DNA of 64,000 nt from Capronia americana (taxonomy: Eukaryota > Ascomycota > Eurotiomycetes > Chaetothyriales > Herpotrichiellaceae): assembly GCA_016110215.1 (NCBI GenBank), contig JADWQD010000003.1, positions 3,679,625 to 3,743,624 on the forward strand, read 5' to 3'. Of this stretch, positions 51,733 to 62,020 are shown piece by piece. The number at the start of each line of letters is the position of its first letter. The stretch's first letter is position 1. A program made the translations under genes and the position numbers. The notes beneath the pieces are model-generated. The model did not search any database and was not told the origin of the DNA. It saw nothing but the letters and a program-made list of their open reading frames with translations.

Positions 51733-53686
51733 CTAGTCCCAGAGAAACCCAACCACGCGCCGCCAGCCGGGCTGTTCAGGTTCTGGCTCGATATCCTGCT
51801 CTGCGCGCGCGAGCGCTTCTTCAAGCGGAATGTCCGTCAGCTTGACGATCTTGGTCCGCTTGTGGATCTTCCATGCCACGTATGCGGTGATCACAAGCGG
51901 GATGTCCCTAATGGAGCACGGTCAAGGTCAGCAGGTCGTGCAAGGACAGGCGGTTCGGGTGGCATCGTCGAGATACGTACAGATACGACGAGATGAATCC
52001 GCTGGCAGACCAGTTCCCGGTGGTGAAGACGGGGAATCCAGCAGTGAGGAGGATGGTGATGCATAGGATGAGGGCTGTGGGCGTTGAGTATTCTAGCGGG
52101 CGGGAGATGTTGCGTCAGCTATAAATTCCGAACTGCCAACAACAGCAACACGTACCAGTCAATTTCGAATGCCATGGCAACCTTCCCAGAGCGAGGCCCT
52201 GGGCCTTCATGGCGCGCATCAGGCGCAAATGGTTCAAAAGCACGGTGATCCAGGAAATCAGCACCCCACACGCGGTGAGGTCGACGAGCCACCAGAAGAC
52301 CGTCAGGGCGCCGTCCGACAGACTCATGAACGCAAGGAACATGAATGCCCCGAAGAAGAGGGTGCAGAGGTATGGCGTTCCCCAGGGCGTCGTCCTCAGG
52401 AACAGCTTCGGGGCCTGGTTCTTGAGCGCGAGGCCGTACAAGACACGAGTGCCGGAAAGCAATGCCTGGTTTGAGCTCGACCACGCCGAGGTGATGACGA
52501 TGGCGTTCACGAGGGAGGGCACCCCGCGGAGGCCCGCAGCACTGGCGGCGATGACGAAGGGGCTCTGTGCCGCAGTACCGGACTGGTCGTCGAGTCTGGG
52601 GTCATCGCTCGGCACAAGCATGCCCACGATGAGCACGGCGAGGATGTAGAACGTCGCTACGCGGACAAACACCCGTTTGCACGCCTTGGGGATGGTAACA
52701 CGCGGGTTCCGGGTCTCGGCAGCCGCCATGGCGAGACTTTCGGTCCCGGCAAAGCTAAACACGGCATTGCTCATCACGGCCCAATATCCGAGGAAGCGGC
52801 CCCAGGAGCCCGTGCCGATGAATTCCACAAACGGACCGGGATGTTTCCAGTAACGAAACCCGATGCGAGGGGTTCCTGAGACGCCGCCAAGGTCAATGAT
52901 CAGGCCGAGCAGGATCAGGAAGATGATGAAGACGATCTTGAGCAGCGCGAACCAGAACTCGATCTCGCCGTAGATGCCGATGAAACAGAGGCCGACTGCG
53001 ACGGTCAGAGCGATGAAGATAACGATCCATAGTGAAGAGTTGATGTCGGTCCAATACTGAAACAGGACGCAAATGGCCGTGATCTCGGTCGGGATGGACA
53101 GGCAGTTGCCATATACTAGATTATATCTGTACACGCGTATTAGATGCCGAGGGCCATTCATGTGGGATGCTGACGAACCCGATCGCAAAGCCCAAGGCTG
53201 GGTCAACTAGAACCTCCGCTTGGCGAACGAACGAACCGGTAACAGGGAACAACGCTGTCACCTCGCCGAGCGCAAATTGGACGGCGCAGACAATCAGACC
53301 GACAGTCGCATAACCCAGCAATGCTCCTAACGGACCCCCAGTCTGGATAGATCCTCCAAGACCCAAGAAGAGGCCGGTGCCCTGGAGAAGAGTCAGCCCG
53401 CCCCGTGGATCAAGAGAAGCAGTGAGCGCACGATAGCTCCAGCGATGGCAATGAGCGACACATGCCGCTGGTGGAGACCTCGTCTGAGGTCGCGGTCCTC
53501 TGTGGCGGTGACAAAGTCGCTTTCATCGAGCCGGGACGGACCCTGCTGTGTTTCTGGATCCCAATCTGCCTGGGGCTCTGCGATACTTCGGATCTGCTTG
53601 CCGACGGATTCTGCGGCGTCAGACATGTCGCTGGACTGCTCGACGCCCAGCAAGGGCGAAGCTTCATCGGGCTCGCCCGCAGCCAT
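51733..53686 (-). CDS. Amino-acid permease (APC superfamily), five exons
   Basis: Plasma-membrane amino-acid/proton symporter of the fungal AAT family, 571 residues. Exons (minus) 53686-53432, 53381-53179, 53126-52156, 52092-51981 and 51907-51733, with introns of 50, 52, 63 and 73 nt; all phases fit. The N-terminal cytosolic tail is acidic (ASPLLGVEQ), TM1 carries the signature AIAGAIGTGLFLGLGG split by intron 1, and later helices include FAGTESLAMAAAETRNPR, the family-typical substrate and gating segment. The last exon encodes a charged tail (LEEALARAEQDIEPEPEQ). Intron 1 has a GCTGAC branch site. Substrate not predictable. Confidence 0.93.
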
Positions 53687-54312
53687 CGTATCTGTAGTTA
53701 TATCGCCTCGATGCAACCGCAAAGTTTTCCCACCGAATGGCGTGCTTCAGCTGACATACTTCGCCATTAGACGCGGTCGAAGTTACGTTTCAGTGGGAGA
53801 GTTTCGGTGTGTCATGAGCGTGGCGGTTACAGCGGAGGAGCAGACAACTTGCGGGTCGGCGGCAAATGAGGGCAAGGATCCGTAGGGTTTGTCCGATGCT
53901 AATTAGATGTATTCATCAGAAGTACGACATGCTGCATGTTCTACAAGGTACGGTGTACATGTACCTGCACAAAAGCAACAGAGAGAAATGAATTTGACAA
54001 TCGAGTTAGTGCCGGATGCTTAACCAGCATAAGCATCGCTCCAGGCCCTGATTGGGCTACCGGCTCCAATTTCCTTGTTCTGTGGTAGCTCGGAGCCGTG
54101 CGCTCTTAACCGATATTGCACTTTGACATTGTCGTCTACATACAACTAGGAACCGGAGAGGAGAATATACTTGGGGGACTGAAGATGCAGGTACATAGAA
54201 GCGAACATCTTGGCAGAGGAGTGAAGCAGTCAATATCCGTCCTCGCAGCCAGGAAATGAAGACTGTTCGAGCCAGCTGTTCTGTCATTTCTATACAGAAA
54301 CTTGTGCCAGCA
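53687..54312. other. Intergenic upstream of permease
   Basis: A 626-bp region, presumed permease promoter and 3' flank of the next gene; no gene seen. Confidence 0.55.
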
Positions 54313-54972
54313 TTACCGGATTGTTGCACTGCTCGAAATCCCTCCTTTGAAGTTGTTGAAAAGGCCGAATTTGGTCTTCTTCCCTCCAGTCGTCACATCT
54401 GCGTCTCCTGTTTTCGACCCAGCGGCGCCGGGCCGTGTCGCCTTCCACGTGAGGTCCCCAGGGTCTTTCACGGTCTCGAACCCAACTCCAGTAAAAGGAA
54501 TAGATAACGGTGCCTGAATAGCCGCTGGCCCTCTCCACCTGGCCAAGTCCTCCTCGTTCAGAATGCAATCTGCAGCAGGATCATCTGTGCCAACGTAGCT
54601 TCCATGGTCGTCTTTCGCATAGTGCTGAAGATACTGCCTTCTTGTGATTTGGCGCATGTCAATGTTGACCTTTCTCTCAGAGTGAGAGTGGAAGTTTGAC
54701 GAGCTTCGCCGGAAGAAGCTCGAAAGGCCCTTGCCTTTCTCCTTTTGCCTGATGGCTTCCTTTTCGGTGGCGAGTGTGTCGAAGGAGCACGCGCCTGATC
54801 TTTCTTCATTCCGTTGTAGGGTTTTGAGATCGAGCACTGGCACAGTCACGAGAGTGTCATCGGTCTGCTCGCTGGGCTTGCCTACTGGACCGTACATGCG
54901 GCAGCCCTGTGTACCGTAGGCAGCAGGATTCACGCCGCTGACTGCAGCAGCGACGGCATCCCAACTTCCCAT
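54313..54972 (-). CDS. Hypothetical protein (219 residues), unrecognised
   Basis: Single exon with protein-like composition throughout. An N-terminal small-residue stretch (SWDAVAAAVSGVNPAAYG) is followed by a basic/Ser region (SSFFRRSSSNFHSHSERK), a helical block (MRQITRRQYLQHYAKDD), and a distinctive DCILNEEDLARWRGPAA motif. The C-terminus is Gly/Lys/Phe-rich (KKTKFGLFNNFKGG). No signal peptide or membrane helix. The ordered motifs suggest a conserved fungal protein, but I cannot name a family. Confidence 0.6.
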   Translation of the reverse strand: MGSWDAVAAAVSGVNPAAYGTQGCRMYGPVGKPSEQTDDTLVTVPVLDLKTLQRNEERSGACSFDTLATEKEAIRQKEKGKGLSSFFRRSSSNFHSHSERKVNIDMRQITRRQYLQHYAKDDHGSYVGTDDPAADCILNEEDLARWRGPAAIQAPLSIPFTGVGFETVKDPGDLTWKATRPGAAGSKTGDADVTTGGKKTKFGLFNNFKGGISSSATIR

Positions 54973-55234
54973 CCTGAAGACAATATTTCCGTATCGATGA
55001 TGCCGTTAAGCCATCTACTCTGATGGCAGAGGAATTTCGTATCCGCGGCAAATATAGTTGAAATCCCAATATGAAGAAGAGTGCCGTGTTTGTGATGGTC
55101 GAACCTCTCGATGGCGTTGCCACTGGTGAAGGATGGAGTGTTGCAGTCTTTTAGCACTCATTGCAGCTCCTATGTTGTTCCCAGCAGTCCAGCGGAAACC
55201 TTGATAGTCTGCCTTGCCTATGGTGATTGGACGT

Positions 55235-55546
55235 CTATGGTGGCTGTGCGTCTCTCGTGACTGTTGAAGCCCCCGCAAGGAGCTCCATCACCTTCCCGAA
55301 ATGATGCGGGGCCCCACCCATAACAGGATCTCGAAATAGTATGATAGGCATGGTGCGCCCATGGATAAGCAGCTGCATGGACTGTTCGATGGCGATTCCC
55401 CGTCGTTGAGTCGGATAATTTATGCCGAACGGTGTGACAATGCACGCACTGCGCCCCGGGTTCTCCAGTGCACACATCCCAAACCCGCGTCGTGACAGCA
55501 ACATGTATAATGATGGGTCGCGGCAGCCAGTCTTCGTTGATGTCAT
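55235..55546 (-). CDS. Candidate small ORF overlapping the RAD10 3' end
   Basis: A 103-residue frame starting MTSTKTGC at 55546, so its first bases overlap the stop region of RAD10 on the same strand. The middle reads as compact protein (RSACIVTPFGINYP, IEQSMQLLIHGRTMPIILF). A later ATG (55503) would remove the overlap. No domain recognised. It may be an independent small gene or part of the RAD10 transcript downstream of the stop. Confidence 0.33.
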   Translation of the reverse strand: MTSTKTGCRDPSLYMLLSRRGFGMCALENPGRSACIVTPFGINYPTQRRGIAIEQSMQLLIHGRTMPIILFRDPVMGGAPHHFGKVMELLAGASTVTRDAQPP

Positions 55547-56664
55547 CCGCTTTGCCGCAGTTTCGCTAGGGCCACCGCTATACCTGAGCTTAGCTCCGGT
55601 TCTTTTCGAGTAGCTGGCAATGCTGACTTGTCCTGTTCTTTCTCGGTGTTGGCCTTTGCAGCTTCGGCATCAGCAAGTGCAAGCCAAGCAGCTTCGTCGT
55701 CCTCATCGTCGAAATCATCATCCAGCGCTTCGGGTCTCGGGCGTTTATGGCTAGGACCTGTTTGGGGATCGCTCGATGTTACGACGGCAGTAGAAGCCTG
55801 GCTGTGCAAATTTGGAACAGCGCTGACGGGTACAGGTACACGTGCACTCTCAGGTCTTGAATCGGTCTCCGGAGTGGCAGCGTCATCCGTACCCACGCTT
55901 GTTTCCTGCCTCAACAAAGTGGCCGTGGACTTCGCTGCTCTCCTCACTCGGAAGGGTTCCCGGAGCGTACTGTACCAGTCCTTGACCTTCTTCTCACCAA
56001 AGCCAGGAACTAAAGCGAGTTCCTCAGGCTGAGCATTGATAGCTGCACGGAGAGACCCGAAATTCATGATCAGGCTCGCGGCGTCGGTCTTGTTGATAGC
56101 TCGTGGAGTAGTGACGAACTCGGTAAGACTCTCTTGATAAGTCTCTGCTCGCTGGGCTCGAATGGAGGCAGACGAGGCGTGCTCATAAGACTTGAAGAGT
56201 TCCAGATACCGGCCGGCTTCTTGAGACGACCAGCACAGGATCAAGGTGAGATTGTTGATCATAGACGTCTTCGATAATTCTTTCAGTGCTTTTTCATGGT
56301 TTTCGATGTCGACCATGGCCAGCAAGATCCGAAGATTGTAGAGCTTCCCCAACTGGCGGATGCGGCTATACACGTATTCCGGGTGCAAGCGATGATACTT
56401 CAGGGACAAGAACAGAGCGCACGTCGTGGCCCCAAGAACATAGTCGCATGGTATATCGGAGTACTCCCAAGGTAGTTGAGTGACATGTTTTAGAATCGGG
56501 TTGCCTTTCTGGCGCGTCGACACTAGGATGGCCGAGGGGCCTTGTCTTGACGGTAGTGCCTGGGGCTTTGGTTGAACCACTTTGGTCGCAGAATTGGTAG
56601 CTGGAGGTTGTTCAGCAGACGTGCCGCCAGATAGGAAATCGAGGTCGTCGAATTCTTCAGCCAT
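55543..56664 (-). CDS. RAD10: Nucleotide-excision-repair endonuclease subunit Rad10 (ERCC1)
   Basis: Non-catalytic partner of Rad1/XPF in the 5' structure-specific nuclease for nucleotide-excision repair and single-strand annealing. 373 residues, single exon. The central ERCC1 domain spans about 40-170 (GNPILKHVTQLPWEYSDI, YHRLHPEYVYSRI, ILLCWSSQEAGRYLE-type block). A helix-hairpin-helix dimerisation pair follows at about 190-240, with FGSLRAAIN and LALVPGFGEKKVKDW. The last 130 residues are a disordered acidic extension (DDDFDDEDDEAAW) longer than in yeast, as often in filamentous fungi. It is divergent from NOP4. Confidence 0.95.
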   Translation of the reverse strand: MAEEFDDLDFLSGGTSAEQPPATNSATKVVQPKPQALPSRQGPSAILVSTRQKGNPILKHVTQLPWEYSDIPCDYVLGATTCALFLSLKYHRLHPEYVYSRIRQLGKLYNLRILLAMVDIENHEKALKELSKTSMINNLTLILCWSSQEAGRYLELFKSYEHASSASIRAQRAETYQESLTEFVTTPRAINKTDAASLIMNFGSLRAAINAQPEELALVPGFGEKKVKDWYSTLREPFRVRRAAKSTATLLRQETSVGTDDAATPETDSRPESARVPVPVSAVPNLHSQASTAVVTSSDPQTGPSHKRPRPEALDDDFDDEDDEAAWLALADAEAAKANTEKEQDKSALPATRKEPELSSGIAVALAKLRQSG

Positions 56665-56935
56665 GCCGTCACTTTGCTTGGATTAGGGTCAGACAAAAGG
56701 TTGTGCAGCACCCTCCCCCGGCATGAGTGAGCCTTCTGTTGTGTTTTCTTTCTTCAGACTTTTGTGACTTCGCCCTCGCACCGCGAGTGTCATTCCAGAA
56801 GATCGTCCTTGGGGCCTTATGCTTGACCGTAAAGTTCGTTATGCTCCGCCGAATCGTACTCCGCCTTTTGGAGAAATTTCTGGGCTGTGAAAAGTTCCAT
56901 TTGCTCTCGCCCTCCTACACCCGCACGACATATCA
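56665..56935. promoter_or_regulatory. Divergent promoter RAD10/NOP4
   Basis: Only 271 bp separate the two starts, so both promoters must share it. No TATA box seen. Confidence 0.5.
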
Positions 56936-59164
56936 ATGGCAAATACAAGCGTCATGGTGCAAGGCAGCAAGAGGCGCAAGCTGTCTAATGGCAGCTATGA
57001 AGCCACCAGTGCCAAAATCGTGGGGCCGGGCCAAGACGCCGAGGCTGTGCCCAAGGACAAGGACCAGCGGAGGTCACTCTTCGTTCGCTCTCTGCCAGCG
57101 TCAGTCACGACCGAGCGCCTCGCCGAACACTTCTCTGACTCCCTCCCCATAAAACATGCTACCGTCGTCATCGATCCAGAGACAAAGATCTCGCGAGGCT
57201 TTGGCTTCGTCACTTTGGCAGACGCTGAAGATGCCCAGGCCGCCGTTGCGCAGTTCAACAATTCTGAGCTGGATGGGAGGAAGATCAAGGTCGAATTAGC
57301 CGAAGCAAGACACAGAGATGGGGATGTCGCAGGCAGGGGCGCTGTCAACACGACAGCGCTCAAGCTAAAGGCTCAAAGGGAGAAGAGCAAGGAAGACTCG
57401 CAAGCGCCTAGGCTTATTGTGCGAAATCTGCCGTGGAGCATTAAGACCTCTGATGACCTGGCCGCGCTATTTCGGAGCTATGGGAAGGTCAAGCACGCAG
57501 TCGTACCCAAAAAGAACCCAAAGGTTCAATACGGCTTTGGCATTGTTCTGCTTCGAGGCAAAAAGAACGCCGAGAGAGCAATTGCCGGGGTCAATGGCAA
57601 AGAGATCGATGGTCGCACATTAGCTGTTGACTGGGCGGTGGACAAGGAGACTTGGCAGGAGGTGCAAAAGATCGGGCAGGCCAAAGCGCAGGAGAAGAAC
57701 ACAGCGGAACCCACAGACGAGGGCGGACGTGACAATGCCGAGGTTGACGGTCTTGGGAGTGAAGGAGCGGAATCAGATGACGAGTCGCAACAAGATGGGA
57801 ATGCTGAAAATGACAATGACCTGGCTCAAAGCTCCGATGACGACCCGGTCGATGACTTTGATGCTCCGGCCGATGAGGAGGACCTCGATTCGGAAGCCGA
57901 GACTGCCAGTTCGAACGATGGGCGGCTCCAGGACAAGAACGACACCACTGTATTTGTCAGAAATCTACCCTACAGCACTGATGACGAAGCTTTGAAAGAC
58001 CACTTCTCCACCTTTGGACCAGTACGATATGCTCGAGTTGTCTATGACCAGGATACGGAAAGGCCGAGGGGAACGGCCTTTGTCTGCTTCTTCAATCTCG
58101 AGGATGCAAAAACCTGTGTCAAGAACGCCCCAAAGCACTCGAATTCGACAGACCTGGCAGACAAGGAGAAGAAGAGGCGAGGCGAAACCCTCAAGCATTC
58201 GGTCTTGGAAAATGAGGCGTCGGATCCTTCCGGTCAATATACGCTTGAAGGCCGTGTTCTCCAGGTCACTCGTGCACTTAGCAGGGAAGATGCAGGGCGA
58301 CGAGCTAGCGAAGCGAGCGACAAACGAGACATCCGTGACAGGGACAAGCGGCGGCTTTACCTGCTTTCCGAGGGCTCCGTCGCAAACGGCTCCAAGCTTT
58401 ACGAGCAGCTAGGCAAGGCGGAGATTGACATTCGAGAGGCTAGTGCTCGCCAGCGTCAAAGGTTGATCAAGAGCAGTCCCAATCTCTGTTTGAGCTTGAC
58501 TCGACTGAGTGTCAGAAACCTCCCTCGAGGCGTCGGCAGCAAGGAGCTCAAGGCCCTGGCCAGAGAAGCCGTGGTTGGATTTGCGAAGGATGTCAAGGAG
58601 GGCTTGCGGCAACCCCTGAACAAGGAAGAGTTGCGCCGCGGTGGAAGCGAAATGCAGGAAGCTGAACGCAAACGCAAACAATCCGGAAAAGGCATCGTCA
58701 AACAGGCAAAGGTCGTGTTCGAGGATAAAGAGGGCGGTAAAGTGAAGGAGGGTGCGGGTCGAAGCAGAGGTTACGGTTTCATCGAATATGTCAGCCACCG
58801 GAATGCTCTTGCCGGGTTGCGTTGGCTCAATGGACATATGGTGAAGGCGAAGAATACGGGCGAAGAACGAGGAAAACGACTCATTGTCGAGTTCGCGATT
58901 GAGAATGCTCAAGTGTTACAGCGAAGAGCCGAGAGAGAGCGCCAGGCAAGAGAAGAGGGCAGCAAGAAAACTAAACCGAGCGAGAGACCGCACAAGGAAG
59001 GCGGCGGGAAGGGAAGCAAGAAACGGAAACGAAGCGACAATGCCGACAAAGAGACAGCCCCACAAGCCGCTAAAGCCATGGATGCTGAAGAGAAGAATCG
59101 CGTGGCGAAGCGGAACAGAATCATCGCAAAGAAGCGTCAGGCTAGAAAGGTGCGCAAGGGTTGA
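56936..59164 (+). CDS. NOP4: Ribosome-biogenesis RNA-binding protein Nop4 (RBM28-like)
   Basis: Nucleolar factor for 60S subunit assembly. 742 residues, one exon, four RRMs: RRM1 about 47-125 (LFVRSLP, RGFGFVTL), RRM2 about 158-235 (LIVRNLPWSI, YGFGIVLL), RRM3 about 338-450 with an inserted loop (VFVRNLPYS, RGTAFVCF), RRM4 about 520-645, degenerate, again with long insertions (LSVRNLPRG, YGFIEYV). An acidic linker separates RRM2 and RRM3, and the C-terminus is Lys/Arg-rich (KKRKRSDN; ends KARKVRKG-like), suited to nucleolar retention. The RRM layout matches Nop4/RBM28 rather than other four-RRM proteins. Confidence 0.92.
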   Translation: MANTSVMVQGSKRRKLSNGSYEATSAKIVGPGQDAEAVPKDKDQRRSLFVRSLPASVTTERLAEHFSDSLPIKHATVVIDPETKISRGFGFVTLADAEDAQAAVAQFNNSELDGRKIKVELAEARHRDGDVAGRGAVNTTALKLKAQREKSKEDSQAPRLIVRNLPWSIKTSDDLAALFRSYGKVKHAVVPKKNPKVQYGFGIVLLRGKKNAERAIAGVNGKEIDGRTLAVDWAVDKETWQEVQKIGQAKAQEKNTAEPTDEGGRDNAEVDGLGSEGAESDDESQQDGNAENDNDLAQSSDDDPVDDFDAPADEEDLDSEAETASSNDGRLQDKNDTTVFVRNLPYSTDDEALKDHFSTFGPVRYARVVYDQDTERPRGTAFVCFFNLEDAKTCVKNAPKHSNSTDLADKEKKRRGETLKHSVLENEASDPSGQYTLEGRVLQVTRALSREDAGRRASEASDKRDIRDRDKRRLYLLSEGSVANGSKLYEQLGKAEIDIREASARQRQRLIKSSPNLCLSLTRLSVRNLPRGVGSKELKALAREAVVGFAKDVKEGLRQPLNKEELRRGGSEMQEAERKRKQSGKGIVKQAKVVFEDKEGGKVKEGAGRSRGYGFIEYVSHRNALAGLRWLNGHMVKAKNTGEERGKRLIVEFAIENAQVLQRRAERERQAREEGSKKTKPSERPHKEGGGKGSKKRKRSDNADKETAPQAAKAMDAEEKNRVAKRNRIIAKKRQARKVRKG

Positions 59165-59316
59165 TTCGGCGAGGATGGCTTGTAGTTTAGACACGCCGAA
59201 CTCGTGTAACGCTCCATTTTGTTGCAATCAAGGCCGTCATGCCTACTCCCTCGAGGGTATCGTGTCGTCCGGACTATCGCACCATTCTTTCCTGCGATCA
59301 TTCTCAAATCCTTCTT

Positions 59317-60057
59317 TTAGTCGTTGTCTTTAGTGTTGTGTGCACCAGCGACCTGCAGCAAGGTCAACGTAGTCAGCACATGCCCGCAAAGTGTACCCGC
59401 GCTCCTGCTTGACCTGGAATGGTGGAATGTCCAACTCTTGCACAGTAACATCCAGTCTGCGAATTTCTGTTCTTCGTCGCCCGTGCTCATCGATCGCATG
59501 CTAACACCTCCGATGTGTACCTCACAACTTGGACCTACTGACCTTGCCCACGACGTTATATCGCTTGCTAAAGAAGGAGTACCACTCATCGAGAACGGTC
59601 TTGTTCTTCCCGTCGAGGTCGTCCCAGTTCGGGACGCAATCTTCAGGCTTTAAGCTGGACAGGGCGAGGGCGCGGGATGGATCCTTCCCAGCAAAGACTG
59701 GTATGCGACGTCAGAGTCAGAGTCCGGGGACATTGAAGCGAGAGGAGAGCGCAAGCGGACGGCGTACCTTGGTATTGACCTCCCTTTTTGTAGGCATGGT
59801 TTTTGGAGACGTCGAAGACGGTTCCCTTGATCGCAACCCACGTAGGTCTTTCCGGATCCGTTCCTAGAGATCGCGACGCCGTCTCAGCAAGCTGGCCAGC
59901 TATTGTTCCCCGCGACTGCGTTTGTTTTCATACCGTCGTTCCGAGCCAACTCCTCCAAACTTATCTCGTCTTGCTTGGGAGGGCTGAGGTCGACCGGAAC
60001 TTTCGGTTCAAATCTTTTGTTCTCTGAATAAGGGCTCGGTGAGGTTGGGTCCGACAT
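59317..60057 (-). CDS. DAP1: Dap1, cytochrome b5-like heme-binding (PGRMC) protein, with alternative C-terminus
   Basis: Heme-binding partner of P450 enzymes in sterol synthesis and DNA-damage response. Exons (minus) 60057-59934, 59863-59768 and 59697-59543, then either of two ends. Spliced: a 190-nt intron (donor GTCAGT, branch GCTGAC, acceptor GCTGCAG) leads to exon 59352-59317, and the protein ends GKVAGAHNTKDND (136 residues). Retained: the frame runs on to a stop at 59524-59522 and ends GKVSRSKL (131 residues), a canonical peroxisomal PTS1. The core is clear: FEPKVPVDLSPPKQDEISLEEL, RPTWVAIKGTVFDVSK, the heme-region tyrosine in GGQYQVFAGKDPS and FFSKRYNVVGK. Unlike metazoan PGRMC there is no N-terminal membrane helix. 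Confidence 0.88.
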
Positions 60058-60844
60058 CTTGATGACTTGCAAACAAACCTCGACTCGTTTCGGACACTGT
60101 GAGTGAAGAGAAGGACGATGGTGTCAGTTGAGGAACTCGAGAATGGTGGGTAGGGTGCACTGCCCCAGTGACCCTCCCATATGCGCCCAGGGCTGATTAC
60201 ATACTCTTCGCACAGCTTAGCAGAGCGGAGTTGGAAAGCGTGAACGTTGACTTGATTGGGATACCACCCCTTCGATCGAGCGTCTGTGGGTAGGCTCTCG
60301 GCTCGTTGCACGAGGGCAATTGGGTCTGGCCTCGGATGGCTCGCAATGGGAACTCCCGGCTGTCTTCCTCGAACGAGCTAGGTGATGGATCGCTGGCGTG
60401 ATGTTTTCCACACGTGAGCCTTCTACAGAACGTGCGAGGTCATCATCCTGGCCAGTGTCACAAGGTATCGAAGAAGATTGCTTGCATCAGTGAGGGGCGG
60501 AGCCTAGAGGGCGAATCTCCTGCCCCGCGGCGACCCTTGGAGTGCCCCTCATTAGCTGCGTTTTCTTATTATTTTGCTCACGTCTGTGCGGAATGGTGTA
60601 CTCGCCGGTACCTATACACTGCACGGGACTGGGGCGCACCCTTTCGGCAGGCTTCCCATTAGCTGTGTTTCACAGCTGCGCGGCATCCTTCGTTGCAAGT
60701 CTTGTCGTTCACTGTGCAACTTCACGCTGTTGCCAAGTCCCCACCATACGCGAGAGGAGAATCGAACCGACAGATCTCGCCAGCCATGCCTGTTACAATA
60801 GAGAGACGCCATTGTTGCTCCTCTTGAGTCTATGGACGTGGTCC
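60058..60844. other. Intergenic, no supported gene
   Basis: A 787-bp region holding the DAP1 promoter and the 3' flank of the agmatinase gene. A minus-strand GGTTCGATTC box near 60760 does not sit in a foldable tRNA. Confidence 0.5.
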
Positions 60845-62020
60845 CTACGGCCTCACATGCACCTGCTCCAGTGGCTTCACGGGAGTCTCCACCATCAAGC
60901 TCATGAGGCTGTGGGCGACTTCGGCGGCTGCTAGGACAGTAGTCTCTCCCGAATTGTCGTATATGGGAGCAACTTCCACTACGTCGGCGCCGATGACTCT
61001 GAGACCTTCAAGTCCATCAAGGATGCTCAATAGCTCCCTGGTGGTCCAACCTCCCACCTCGGCGGTGCCTGTTGCCGGAGCATACGCCGGGTCCAGAACA
61101 TCAATGTCAACAGAAATGTAGACATTCGTGTCACCAACACGATTCTTGAGCTTCTCGACGACTCCCGAAACACCAATTTTGTCAATGTCTCTAGCCGTTA
61201 TGATCTCGAAGCCGCAACGCTTATCGTTCTTCAAGTCGTGCTTCTTGTTGATGAAGGGAGCTCGGATGCCTGCATGCGCCGAAGAATTGAGGATTAGCCC
61301 TTCCTCATGGGCAATGTGAAGAAAAGTCCCATGATTCAGCCCCGCATAGTCGGAAATGCCTCCGCCGAGGACCTTGGGATCCCAAGTGTCAATATGACTG
61401 TCAAAATGTATGACACTAACAGGACCCCAATGGTCGATAGTCGATCGCAAGGCAGCTAAGGTCGTGGTGTGGTCTCCCCCGAGCGTTATAATTCGAGGTA
61501 CGTCCGCGACTTCTGTGGTGTTTGCCGGACGACCTGAAATCACCCTGTGTGCCTTGACTAGTTGCTGCAAGGCTACCGTGTTGTCTAGATACGTCAAGGG
61601 CGCGTCACCACAATCGACAATGCGTGCCCAATCCAGGAAGGTGTTCTGATGGGTATACGCATCCCATGCCACAGGAGCTCCCATTCGCCTCGAACCCCAT
61701 CGGATCCCAGCGGGGCCGAATCGTGCACCAGGCCGGGCAGTTGTGCCTGTGTCGAAAGGCGCCCCCAGAAAAGCGATATCGTATCCCTCTACATGCGCGC
61801 CGGGGGACAAGCAGTGCACCCAGGGGAGGTTCGCAAACGTTGTCAGCCCTGCATACTTCTCGAACTCCACGAAAGGATCCTTGTCTGAGGTGATCGGAGA
61901 TTGATACTGTCTCTGAAGCTTGGCTTGTAATGGTCCAGTTGGAGGGAAAATAATGTCGCGAGCCACTGATAGGCCTGCCGTGGTCAGCAGCAGCAACAAC
62001 AAGCCCAACGATGTCAACAT
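60845..62020 (-). CDS. Secreted agmatinase/arginase-family ureohydrolase
   Basis: Mn-dependent amidinohydrolase of the agmatinase branch, 391 residues from the ATG at 62020. The N-terminus MLTSLGLLLLLLTTAGLSVA is a signal peptide, so the enzyme is probably secreted or vacuolar. Metal ligands are intact: H184 (GGDH), D207, H209, D211 (HFDSHIDTW), D305 and D307 (SVDIDVLDPAYAP). FLGAPFDTGTTARPGARFGP is the family's N-terminal signature. An inserted segment around residues 150-175 contains an N-glycosylation site (ANTT). The likely substrate is agmatine or another guanidino compound; this is inference. Confidence 0.92.
   Translation of the reverse strand: MLTSLGLLLLLLTTAGLSVARDIIFPPTGPLQAKLQRQYQSPITSDKDPFVEFEKYAGLTTFANLPWVHCLSPGAHVEGYDIAFLGAPFDTGTTARPGARFGPAGIRWGSRRMGAPVAWDAYTHQNTFLDWARIVDCGDAPLTYLDNTVALQQLVKAHRVISGRPANTTEVADVPRIITLGGDHTTTLAALRSTIDHWGPVSVIHFDSHIDTWDPKVLGGGISDYAGLNHGTFLHIAHEEGLILNSSAHAGIRAPFINKKHDLKNDKRCGFEIITARDIDKIGVSGVVEKLKNRVGDTNVYISVDIDVLDPAYAPATGTAEVGGWTTRELLSILDGLEGLRVIGADVVEVAPIYDNSGETTVLAAAEVAHSLMSLMVETPVKPLEQVHVRP

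Noticed and set aside
60740..60800. Minus-strand GGTTCGATTC box suggesting a tRNA
   Set aside because: T-stem mismatches and no acceptor stem partner.
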